A stretch of 64,000 nucleotides of DNA, taken from Tribonema minus (taxonomy: Eukaryota; Sar; Xanthophyceae; Tribonematales; Tribonemataceae). A program made the position numbers and the translations under genes. The notes under the pieces were generated by a model that did no database searches, was not told the DNA's origin, and saw nothing but the letters and a program-made list of their open reading frames with translations. Location: contig JAFCMP010000001.1 of NCBI GenBank assembly GCA_017506865.1, positions 1,240,001 to 1,304,000 on the forward strand, in the 5' to 3' direction. Shown piece by piece: positions 35,221 to 47,000 of this stretch (positions within the stretch are counted from its first letter, which is position 1; each line of letters begins with the position of its first letter).

Positions 35221-38200
35221 CTGCAGCGCGCACGCGCACAACAATGCCACCGAGCGAATGATTGAGTAGGGTCGCGTGGGGGGTGCGGTAGCTGTGTGAT
35301 GATGCTGTGCTGTGATTGCCGACTGAGCGATGCTGGCCAGCGACCACGCGGCGGCCCTGCGGGCGTCTGCAGCGCGCACGCGCACAACAATGCCACCGAG
35401 CGAATGATTGAGTAGGGTCGCGTGGGGGGTGCGGTAGCTGTGTGATGATGCTGTGCTGTGATTGCCGACTGAGCGATGCTGGCCAGCGACCACAAGGCGG
35501 CCCTGCGGGCGTCTGCAGCGCGCACGCGCACAACAATGCCACCGAGCGAATGATTGAGTAGGGTCGCGTGGGGGGTGCGGTAGCTGTGTGATGATGCTGT
35601 GCTGTGATTGCCGACTGAGCGATGCTGGCCAGCGACCACAAGGCGGCCCTGCGGGCGTCTGCAACGCGCGCATGTGCACGACAACACTCTCAAGTGAATT
35701 ATTCAGTGGGGTCGCGGGGGGGGGCTGCGTGATGATACCGTGCTATGATTGGCGACTGAGAGATGCTCACGCGGCGGCCCAGCGGGCATCTGCAGCACGG
35801 GCGCACGACAACGCTGTCGAATGAATGATTCAATGGGGGCACGCGGAAAGGGGGCGGGGGGGGGGGGGGGGGGGGGCACAATAACGCTGCCGTCGAGCGC
35901 AGTGAATGACAGAGCCGATTCATCGTTACACGGCGCACGTCAGCGGTGCGTAGACATTGAGCGAGTGGAAGCTGTGAGCCAGGTACCGCCCGTGGCAGCC
36001 GAGGCTACGCTCGCGCGTTTGGCAGGGTTGTGCTAGGGGGGGGCGGGCTGCGCGATGACGCGGTGCTGTGATTGGCCAGCGATTCTGCAACGGTCTTGCG
36101 GCAGCTGAGTGCGTGCCTGTGACATGCCCGATGTACTTTGACGTACATGAAGCACGTACACAGCATGGCTCACGGCCGTGGCCTCGCTGCAAAGCTCACG
36201 GAACACGCTGCCGATGCCTGCGGAACACGAGTGCTGCAAGTGAGACCTGGGCAGGCGGCCTCGTCAGGTGAAGCTGCAATCCACAGCGCGACGACAAGAC
36301 GAAAGCGCAACGCCATTACATGGCGAGGCAGTGCTGGTCGATGGCAGCGCTCAGCAGGCTTGCGCACTTCTGCAGCGCATGGAGGGCACTCGCGCACACA
36401 CGAGGGCCATCAGCAGTAGTGAATTTCACTCGTAAGGGGGGCACAGGACAGTGTGAAGTAAGGAGTACAGTGGCAGTCCACGGCAGCGCCAGAAGAAAGC
36501 CCGCGCTGCGTCGCTGCCTGGCAGCACTCAGCACTTATCGCACAGCCAGGCTGTTGCTGACAGCAGCACTCAGCGGTCTGCCGGGATCCGCGCAGCGTCG
36601 CCGCGCCCGGTCGCAGCACAGCGCTGCAGTGTGCGGTGCACTGCAAGCTCTGGCTGAACTGCACCGCGCGCCCCGATGCGCGCACGGCCCGTGTGCACGT
36701 CTCCAGCGCTCCCGCTTCGCAGCGCACCACCGGCCCGGGGACAAAGGGCGTGGCGCTCATACACTGTGAGGTGAACGCCGATTACTGCCGTGCTGAACGC
36801 TAGAACGGACCGGCCCACGGCTGCGTGGACGTGGCAAGCATACACTTACCCCAACCCCTAACCATACCCCCTGACCCTAACTTGGGGTTGATAGAGCCGT
36901 GCACGCGCGGCTTACCGGGGGACGCGGACGAGCTCCTGAGGGCCAGCGTCTGCCCGATGATGTTGCAGCGCTCCACGAGGATGGCCGAGCCTGCCTCTGT
37001 CTTCGCCAGCTCGCCATACAGGTGCGTGGGCAGCGGCAGGCTTGACAGACTGGACGGTGGCGGCAGCGGCGGCGGCAGCGGCGGCGGCGGCGGCAGTGGC
37101 AGCGGCGGCGGCGGCGGCAGTGGCGGCGGCGGCAGGGGCAGCGCAGTGGCAGGGGATGAAGTGGTTCAGCTTGTGCTTCTGAGCAGTACCTCGCTGTGCA
37201 CTGGTGCACGACATCAGTATGAACGCTGAGCGCTGCTGCATCAGCAGATGGCAGCGCTCAGCTTAGACGGCAAGGCCTCTGCGACATATGATTCGCCCTA
37301 GAGGGAGCGCCAGCAGCGTTGCCTGCAGATGCCCACATCATGAGTCGCAGGAAACATCAGGTGCTGCAGCACAGTGCACTCGACGTGAGCCCTCGAATCC
37401 AGGCCGACGGCACCGACCCGCAACTTCAACACGTGACTCACCCGCCGCACTCCAGCGACAGCGTGAACTCGACGGCTTTCAGGAACGCGACGCGAGGGGG
37501 ATCCCCGCCCCCGCCCCGTCCCCTCGGCGAAGGGGCTCCGTCGCCCGACTCGGCGCGCGAAAGCGTCTCAAATACGAACACGGCCGTTTCGCTGGGTATA
37601 ACGATGGGGTACTCCCCTTCTGCGTCGTGGGGAGCGGCGGGGTTGAGCGCTGGGGAGAAGTTGACGCTCCCACTCCTGCTGCGGGGGGTTGTTGAAGTGT
37701 CGCGCAGGGGGCGCGCGGCGGGCGGCGGCTGGCGCTGGTGGGGGCGGCAGCTGCAACAAACAGAGGCATGCACAATTAAGGGCGTTGCATGTGGATCACA
37801 ACTCGGGGGCTTGTGGGCTTGTGCTTGCATCCGAAGAAGGCGGCGGCGCGCGCAATAAGGGATCTCGTGTTAATTACCGCCTTGTGTACGTGCGAAGGTC
37901 ACAGCACCAGATGCCTGCCGTGGACCTTAGATGTCGCGTCACTCATGCTTGGGCCCCCATGCGGTCGAGCGACGGCGCTCTATGTGCTGAGCAGGGGAGG
38001 CACTCTCTCACACATGCACACACACGGTAGCCGAGAAGATGGCATGCGTGAACCACGACTCGAGTGCTCGTGATCCTGTGCTTGTAGCAGCCTTGATGTG
38101 GGCTCTGGTACGAGAGACCATGGGCAAAAGACTAAAACCGGACGGGACTCGACGGCCCTGCGATTTGACTACGTTTGTAGGGTCACTGCAGCAAATGGTT

Positions 38201-41200
38201 GTTGCAAATGAACGCCTGTCACAGATTGCGGGTGTTCCGTCGCTCGTGCTCGGGCCCCCGTGCGGTCGCACAACGGCGCTCACTGTGCTCAGCCCGAGCA
38301 ATACATACATACAGGACCCGGACCGTGTTCGCGGCGGCGGCGGGCAGGGCCAGTAAAGTACATAGCATTTCGTTGAGCGTGAGTAGGCAACAACGCAAAT
38401 GCACTGCTGCAGATCCAGGGCGTCAACAGCATGTTCGGATGGTTGATCATAGTGTATGCATCGCGTCGATGCTTGATCACGCTCTATGCATCGCGCCAAT
38501 GGTCACCGCACGCGCTTCCAAACCGCTTGCCCGCAGCTCCCCACCCGACATGACTCCTACCTGGACCAGTACAGGTGCTGATCGGATTCGCTGCCGCTGC
38601 CGCCGGGGCTGTCGTCACCCCCCCCGTCCGCCCAGCTGTACAGCTTGCCCCGCCCCCCGTAGGGGTGCCCCCAGGAGGTCTGGTAGGGGGCGTGGTAACT
38701 GCCGGCCGGGCTGCGCGGGGTCCCCGGCTGAGCGTTGATGTGGGGATTGTGCGAAGCAGCGCTCGGTCGCCACGACTGGCGGTACGTGGGGGGCAGGCCT
38801 GTGGCGGTGGAGGGGGGCGCTTCCTGCTGGGGACGGTGGAGGGCAATGAATGTGGGGTGGGGGGAGGGGGGGGGGAGGGGGGGGCACTGATGAGCAGGGC
38901 TGCCTCGCACGGATGGTCGAGCCGACATTGGTCGCGGGGTGCACATATGTGCGTAGCTGTCCAAGCCCTATGCCGACCCTAACCCTACGTATACAAGAAA
39001 CAATGCAACAAGCGTGCACGCACAGCTGCCGCACCTGATAGGCCGATGCCGCACCCGCCCCCTGCGGCGGCGGCGGCTGCAGGTGGCCGTAGCGGTCCAC
39101 CGCGCTGGCGCGAAAGCACATGCGCACGTGCAGCGTCAGGTGACTCTCCACCGAGTGACCCTCACCCCCCAACCCTCACCCTACTCATGCAACAAAACAC
39201 GACAACGCACGCACAACTGCCACACCTGATAGGCTGATGGTGCGCCTGGCCGCTGCGGCGGCGGCGGCTGCAGGCGGCCGTAGCTGTTCCAACCCTCTAC
39301 CGACCCTCACCTCAACCCCAACCCTACGCATACAGAAAACAAAATGCAAAAAGCTTGCACACACAGCTGCCGTACCTGATAGGCCGATGACGCACCCGCC
39401 CCCTGCTGTGGCGGCGCCGGCTGCAGGCGGCCGTAGCGGTCCACCGCGCTGGCGCCGACGCATATGCGCACGTGCAGCGTCAGGTGACTCTCCACCGGGT
39501 GACCCAACCCCCCCCGACCCTTACCCTAACCCTACCATACAACAAAAGCTGCAGCAACTCGCGCACAGCTGCCGCACCTGATAGGCTAATGGTGTGCCTG
39601 GCCCCAGCGGCGGCGGCGGCTGCAGTCGGCCGTAGCGGTCTACGGCGCTGGCGCCGACGCACATGCGCACGTGCAGCGTCAGGTGACTCTCCACCGGGTG
39701 GCAGGTCGGCTTGCCCTGCGAGTCCACGATCTCGCCGCGAATGCGCACCGTCCTGCTGTGGCAAACGGAACCGCAGCAGGTCAGCGTGTGCGAGCGTGCA
39801 GCCTTTTGCACCGGTGATGACGCAGCTGCGTGCTTGTCCATTCACAGGGTCGAGATCGGGTCCAGGGGTATGATGCTGGGTTAGGGTTAGGGTTAGGGGT
39901 ATGTAGCGTACGCACAGCGTCAGGTGACTCTCCACCGGGTGGAGTCCACGATCTCGCCGCGAATGCGCACCGTCCTGCTGCAGCAAACAAAACCGCAGTT
40001 GATCAGTGTTTTTGTGCTTTGCAGCCTCGTGCATGAGTGATGACGCAGCTGCGCGCTTGTACTCCCACAGGATATCGTGAGGCTGAGATTGGGGTCGGGG
40101 CTACGATGCCGGATTAGGGTTAGGGTTAGGGTCATGAAGCAGGGACGACAAGAAGGCGCGAGTGAGTGCGAGTGCCGTCGTCTCATTTCTAGCGCGTTGC
40201 ATTCGAGACTCTTCACATCGGCACCGTGCAGGCGGCGCGTGCCTGCCAGCAGTGCAGGCGACAGGGCTCAGGTGGTACAAATGTTGAAGATTCAGATGTT
40301 GAAGTGTGTCATAATCGAGCTGGCGCAAGGTGAATCTGCACAGGGTGCCTGTGCGCTGCCCCTACAGGCACCGCGGCTTCCTTTGCAATGGCATGTGACC
40401 TCCTGACACAGGCCAGCACAATGCCACCGCCAGCAACATGCAATCAGAGGATTATTGTCGGCTGCCTGTGCTGCGCAGCGCTGGCGGCAGCGGCACTCAG
40501 CGACAGCAGCGCTCTGCAGCATCAGGTGACGCTCCGTCGCATGCGCTAAGGGGCGACAGCAAGACCTTGCTTTGCACTTGAACGGCATTGCGTGCACAGA
40601 TTCGCAGTGGAACGCCCCCTGTGATAATGCTGGGGGGTACGGAGTCCGCGTTTTCTGTCGCAGAGCCGCAATTGAACTCCCCATCCGGCGGCGCGCCACA
40701 AATGGCCGTGCCTGATATACGAGATGATGCGCTACCGGCAGGGAGCAAGGTCAAGCGTGCTGCAAGCTATCGGCTGCGACTCTACCTGGTGCCCAGTCTG
40801 GGTCGGAGTCCGTCGTCGCTCATCGCCTCCGCGCCGGCCTTGACGAACGTGTCGAGCTTCAGCTGCAGGCCGGACGGCGCGCCGTCTCGCGACAGAACGA
40901 CCTGAGGCGGAGCGCCGCAGCAGGGAGTTCGCGATGAAACGGAGTACCTGCAAGATCTGTTTCCGCAGGCTGAGGTGGGGGGTGAGAGGGGAAGCACACG
41001 ACGACAGGGGACTGCTGTGTGTGCTACCGGCGTGTCGTGCCGCCGCGCGCCGCGCCACACACGCCGCACTTGGTCCTGCAGGGAGTCACCAACGGAACAT
41101 GCAGTAGTACAAGATGCGGTTGTACAACGAGGGCTGCCTGCTGTGTACACGACATCACTATCCCATCGGCGAGGGCCACGGACTGCAAGACATTGGGCAT

Positions 41201-44000
41201 CAGGATGCGATGTGTACCCTACCTACTGTATCTCCATGTTCCAAGGCAGGTCTGTAGCAAGCTGCTCTTTGAACGCCACCGCGCTGTCCTATCAGCGAGG
41301 GCAATACACTGCAGGATATGGGGGCATGCACACATTGCAAGCCCTACCACACCAACCTCCATGTTCCAGGGCAGGCGCATGAGGAGCTGCAGCCCCCGCC
41401 CCCCCCACACCGCGCCCCCTCCCGGCAGCTGATCGAGCTTCACGGGGATGGGCACGCCGCCCACAGAGGGTGGCGATGATCTGCACCGAACGGCGACAAC
41501 ATTTAGAGACCATCAGCACGCACAGCACCATAATGTAAGAAAGGTTGCTGGAGCTGCCGCATCTGGTCGTAGTATTCCAGGCAACAAATGGGTTCTTTTG
41601 GAAGCTTGACTGCTGACGGATACTCACAAAATAGCAATGTCTACTGCTATCGATTGGGCACATGGGCCTGAATCAGGGCGTATGCAGGCGGACGTGGAGA
41701 TTGCAGTCACTGCGTGAGAACTTGTTTGTGATGAACAGCGCAGCAAGTACATGCATGCCGCGTTGCGCTGAGCGCTGCAGCACTGTGGCAGCGCTCAGGC
41801 CCGTTGTACGTCGCAGACGCTGCATACATACCCAACGCTTTGTGCTGAGCGATGCAGCACTCAGCTCACAGCAGCGCTCAGGTCCATAGGTCTGTCGCAG
41901 GCAGCTCGCCCTAGCTTGCAGGTATCAAGCAGCACATGCAGCAGTCCCCGTATGCAGCAGTCCCTGTATGCAGCAGTCATGCAAATTGACATGTGACTGC
42001 GTAACCGCATGCGCAACCGCGAGCGATGTCTCTCCTCAAACCCAACCGCTACGCTCACCCTTACCGTGTTTGCGAGCTCACGAGGCGAGCGGGCAGCGGC
42101 AGTCGCGGTCAGAAATATGATGCACCCACAACGTGAGTACCTGTGTGAAGCGATTGTGCAAGTGAAGTTCAAGTGGAGCGTCGTACCTCAAGGTGGCGGG
42201 AGAAGACGCGGCCGCCTGCGGCTGGGGGCTCACGGGGGTGTGCACGGAGGAGGGGATACCTGCTGAGCAGTGCGCACGAGTACAGCGTCAGTACACAGAG
42301 GGGCCTCCGCGTACTGCATCAGCATACTTTGTGTGAGAAGTGCGCAGGGGCACGCTGCTGCACACGGCGGCGTCGGCGGCGCGGCGGCTTGCAGCGGAGC
42401 AGCGGATGTTCAGCGCAGCGTGAGCAATGATGCGCCGCAGAGCGGTCGAGCGCCTGAATGCAGCAAAGCAGCAGCAAACGCTTGCGCTTGGAGCAGTCGA
42501 GCGGCGAAGCTCCGCAGGCAGCGGGCGAGCAAACACAACAAAGCAGCAACGCGGCCTGCAGTCGAGAGATGCTGCGCTGCAGCGCGGCTGAGCATCTGAC
42601 ACACTGCTGATGCAGCGCACGCCCCCCCCCCCTCCCCCCCCCCCCCCCCCCCCCCCAGTGCTCAACACAACGCTTTTCACCGGCGCCGCTGGCTTCAAGG
42701 CGGAGCACTGACTCACTGTATTCTGATGTGAGGGGGGCCCCTCCGCCGGCGCCGCCGCCGTCCGCGGCAGCGGCGCAGAGGTGGCGGTGCAGCGCCGCGG
42801 CGGCGGACGCGGCGAACGCGCCGCAGCCACTGCGGTGCCACTCCCTGCGAGCAGCGGCAGCGCAGCGCGTCGTGAGCGAGGGGTTGAAAGTCGAAGTGTT
42901 GTTTGTAAACCGCAGCAAGTAGTTTTGCGAGAAGGTTGCATAGACAGACGATGTGCTGAAATTCAACTTCAACTTGCACTTCGGGCTGGACATCCAGTCA
43001 GAACGCCGTCCTCACGGGCAACAAACATACACCTGGTGGCGCAGTCGCTTCTGTATGTGTCACTGCTGCGGCATTCTAACAAAAGTCCCAATGTGTGGAC
43101 CATTTGCTGTGGACCAAACCAGACTTCAAGCTGTGACGTGCCCGTGCAGCTCGCCTCTGTAACTGTAACACGGCTGTTGCAGCTACAGAGCTCAAAAGGC
43201 GCGTTCAAAGGCTCTGGGTCAGGCCAACGGGCAACCTGTGACGTGCCGCAGACTGTGTGCCTTCGCACATGAGCTGAGAGGGTCGGGCGAAACTGCAAAA
43301 CCAATTCTTTTAGCTTAGAAAAGGTAGATATTTCACCTATGGAACAACTGCAAGCTGTGACGTGCCACGGACTCACATCGCCATGTTCGCGGCCCACAAG
43401 TCGTTGCCGCCGCACAGCAAGGCCGCGCCCTCTGGAATCGATAAGAAGCGCATCAGCAAAGCTCCGCAGTCTTGTCGGCCCTGCAGCTGCGGCCTGCGGG
43501 GGGGGGCACAAAGTGATGAGCGCCAGATAGAAACTTTCATACTTGTTGTAGAGGGAAGTAGTGATTGGCGAAAAGAGTTGAAGTTACTGGAAGTTTGAAG
43601 CGCATCAGCAGCGCTCCGCAGTCCTGTCGGCCCTGCAGCTGCGGCCTGCGGGGGGCACAGAGTGGCGAGCGCCAGGTGGGGGTTTCCACACATGTCAAAG
43701 TAGTGATCATTTGCAGGGACAAGAGAGTTGAACTTGAAGGAAGTTTGGAGCGTACGAGCAGCACTTGGCCGTCCTGCCAGCTCAGGCTGAACAGGCATAC
43801 ACGACCCATTGTACACGCAGTTCAAGACCGGTTCACGGCTGGATGGTCAATGCAAGGACCATGAAAGTACTAGACACAAGGTTCAAAACGCATGGGAGCA
43901 CATGTGCTCCGCAGTCTCAGATCCATCACCATCTCGCCAACTTGTCAGTGTGAGCATGCGTGCACCAGCGCTGATCGGCGCCTGCCCAGTGCCCGCTATC

Positions 44001-44037
<37 letters not shown>

Positions 44038-47000
44038 GCAGTGATCGTCTGCCGAGCGCTGCCACCGCGCGCCGCCACCGCGCCGCCTCTCCGCCATCGC
44101 CGCGCGCGCTCTCCCCGATCAGCCCCCGCGAACAAGCGGCGAGAATAGACGGACTAAGTCACTACTTCATCATCGCCCACATGCCAGACGGCAAGCGGTC
44201 GCGCTGCCTCACACCGACACTCGCCTGGCGTCCACCATCGCCCTCAAGTGGCGCGCATCCGCGGCCGCCTCGATGAGCGCCGCCACCGCCGCCGCGCGCA
44301 CTTCCCCGCCGTGCCCCCCCGCCCGCCCCCCTTGGCCCCCCTCGCCCCCACTCCTCCCTTCTGGCGCTGCTGCACCATGCGTGGTTGGTAATTGTTGAGC
44401 GCTGGTGCTGATCGCGCCCGCAAGCGATAAGAGCGTGTGCAGCGCCCAGCGCTCGTTGTCGGGAACGTCGCCGCCGTGAGGGGTTGAAGTTGGGGTTGGA
44501 GTTGCACCCGCGGGGTCCTCCTCGGCATGCGGCGCGTCGAGGACGGCGCGCGCGAGGTGCACGATGTACAGGCATAGGGAGGGCGAGCCTGTGGCGTAGG
44601 GGTTTTGGGGGGGGGGGGGCGGGGAGGAGAGCGTTGAGAGGGGGGGGGGGGGGGGGGGTTCACCATGACGAGGATGCACACTGTGGGTGACAGCGTTCTA
44701 AACTTCAAGGCACTGGTTTCAGAGCAGCAGCCAAAGTCGAAGTTGAGCTGCGACGGGCAGCGGCCTCATCACACTGCATGCGCAGCGCCCCCTGCCATGT
44801 GCCCTGAGGGGTTCAGAGAAGAGGATCAGGAGCGTGCCCGGCACCCGCTCGCACTCGCCCGGACAGCTGCTGCACTGCTACGATGAAGTTAGACAAATTT
44901 CATTATGAAGATTGGTGTTGAAAATATAGTTGAACTTCAAGAACTTCAATCGCGGTCGCCGCGAAGCGCTTCCCCCCTTCCAGCAGCACCCAACAGCGAA
45001 GGTCCCAAAGTACACAGCGTGCGGCGCCGGCAGAGGGCATCGCCGCGCTCTCTGGTGACCGCGTGCACGTGCGCACAGGGTCAGGATTGGACGAAGGCCA
45101 GGGCCGGCGTAACCCTAGTCTCACCCCCCCCAATCAGGGTAAGTATGAAGCCCATAAAGTACCTAGCTACATACCTGTGATCGACCACGGACAGGGTTAG
45201 GAATGGAAGAAGTCCGACCCCCAACGGAGGTATGTATGAAGTACAGTACCTGGCTACATACCTATGTTCAGCCACTCCATCAGCAGCTCCCTCTCCTCGA
45301 GGCACAGGCGCCCGGGGTCCAGGTGCGCCACAACGAGCCGTGTCACAAAGTCCAGCTCAGGTATGCCCCCCATCTGCAGCAGCGGGCACGTGCGGCAGCA
45401 TGCTGCTGAGCGTTGATGAATACACCTGCAGGTTTACTCACGCGCATGGGCAGGCGGGATGGGGGGGGGGGGGCTGGAGGGAGATTGCGTTGAGCGGCAG
45501 CGCAGCAGCCTCGATGCAACTTCAGGATCAGCATGCGCTAAATTGCATTGAACTTCAACTGCAGATGCTGCCCGAGAACATTGCCGCAAGCACACGCACG
45601 CTGGTTTCAGCACTGCGGTGAGCTGTGCCTGCATGCAAGATGCCCCCCCCGCGTGTGACGCATGAGCCGCTGCAAGAAAAGTTCAACTGCAACTTCAACT
45701 ACAGCACCTGCCGCAGCACCGCGAAGAGCCGCGCCTGCCGCAGCACCTCCCGTCCGTGCTCGTCCCGCGCCGCCACCCCCATGAGCAGCGCGATGTACCC
45801 CGCCGTCATCCGCCGCTGGACGCCCTCGAGGTCAAAGACGCGGCCGCCGCCGCCGCTGCCGCCCTTGGACGCGCCGCCGTCGCCGCCGCCGCTGCCGCCA
45901 TCGCGCGCCGCGCGCCTGCTGAGCAACAGCGCCTCCAGCTCCTGGGGTGCGTGCGTGGGTAGGCAGGTACGTTTGCGCAGTGGTCAGAGGCTCGTGTCGG
46001 GACGTTGACGTGGCACGATGTGTGCTTCCACGAGCTTCGCTGCGCCAAGTGGTGGGTTCGGACGTCATCGAGGACCGTGGCTACACGGGCTGCGTAGGTG
46101 GACCAGGGGCGTCGCAAGGATGCGCAAAGAGTGGGGTGGCCACGCTGTTGAGACAGCTTTTGCGTCGCCTGCTCGCTTCTGCATTGCGGCACCTGCCTGT
46201 CGGCACAGAGGTGCTTGACGCTGCTGCCGCGTGCACGATCGCGCATGGCGTGTCTTGCGTCTCCTGGAAATTTCCTGGACGGTCAGTCCACTACGGTTGC
46301 GCGTGCGGCTACGGCAACAGTCGTCGCAGGCCCACTACTTCACCTTTGAAGTTTCCTGGAAGAGGGCGCCGCGCCAGTCCGCGACGAGGAACGCGTGCCC
46401 CTCGGCGTGCCGCAGCAGCGCGGCGTGCAGGCGCGCGCCGCAGCGCAGCCCGATGATAAGTGACTGCATGTCTTGCGAGGCAGCTTGAGCCAGTACCTTT
46501 TTGGTTGGGATGAATCGCACACAGGTCAGCTGCTCCTTCGCCTCAATGCTTTCCTGAACGACCGCACAGCGCCGCAATCAACGCCGCGGCCGTGTTACAG
46601 TCAGGATGTAGCTCAGTCCGCAACTTCACCTTTGAAGTTTCCTGGAAGATGGCGCCGCGCCGGTCCGCGGCGAGGAACGCGCGCCCCTCGGCGTGCCGCA
46701 GCAGCGCGGCGTACAGGCGCGCGCCGCAGCGCAGCACGCGCGGCGACTCTCGCGCGTCCCAGCGCTGCTCGTGGAGCCCCCCGGGGCTCGCGCCGGAGTG
46801 CCCCAGGAACCTGCGGTCACGCGTGGAATGCACGCAAAGAGAGAGCACCGCGTTGAGGCTGCGCTGTGGCCTCAGGGCAGCGAGGGATGAGGCTGCTCGT
46901 GCTGGAGTGCCCCAAGAACCTGCGGTTGTGCGCAGAGTGAACTCGGTAAGAGGGATGCGTAATGTTTCCAGTGACTTTTCCGTTATGTGAGGTTGTGGCC

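Noticed and set aside
34430-35693. Long minus-strand open frames with repeated blocks over the 146-bp array
   Set aside because: The repeats are non-coding copies of one exon edge; the repeat is in the DNA, not in a repeated protein domain.
44000-44038. AGC run as a poly-Ala or poly-Ser coding segment
   Set aside because: It lies in an intron of RICTOR between exons that join in phase.
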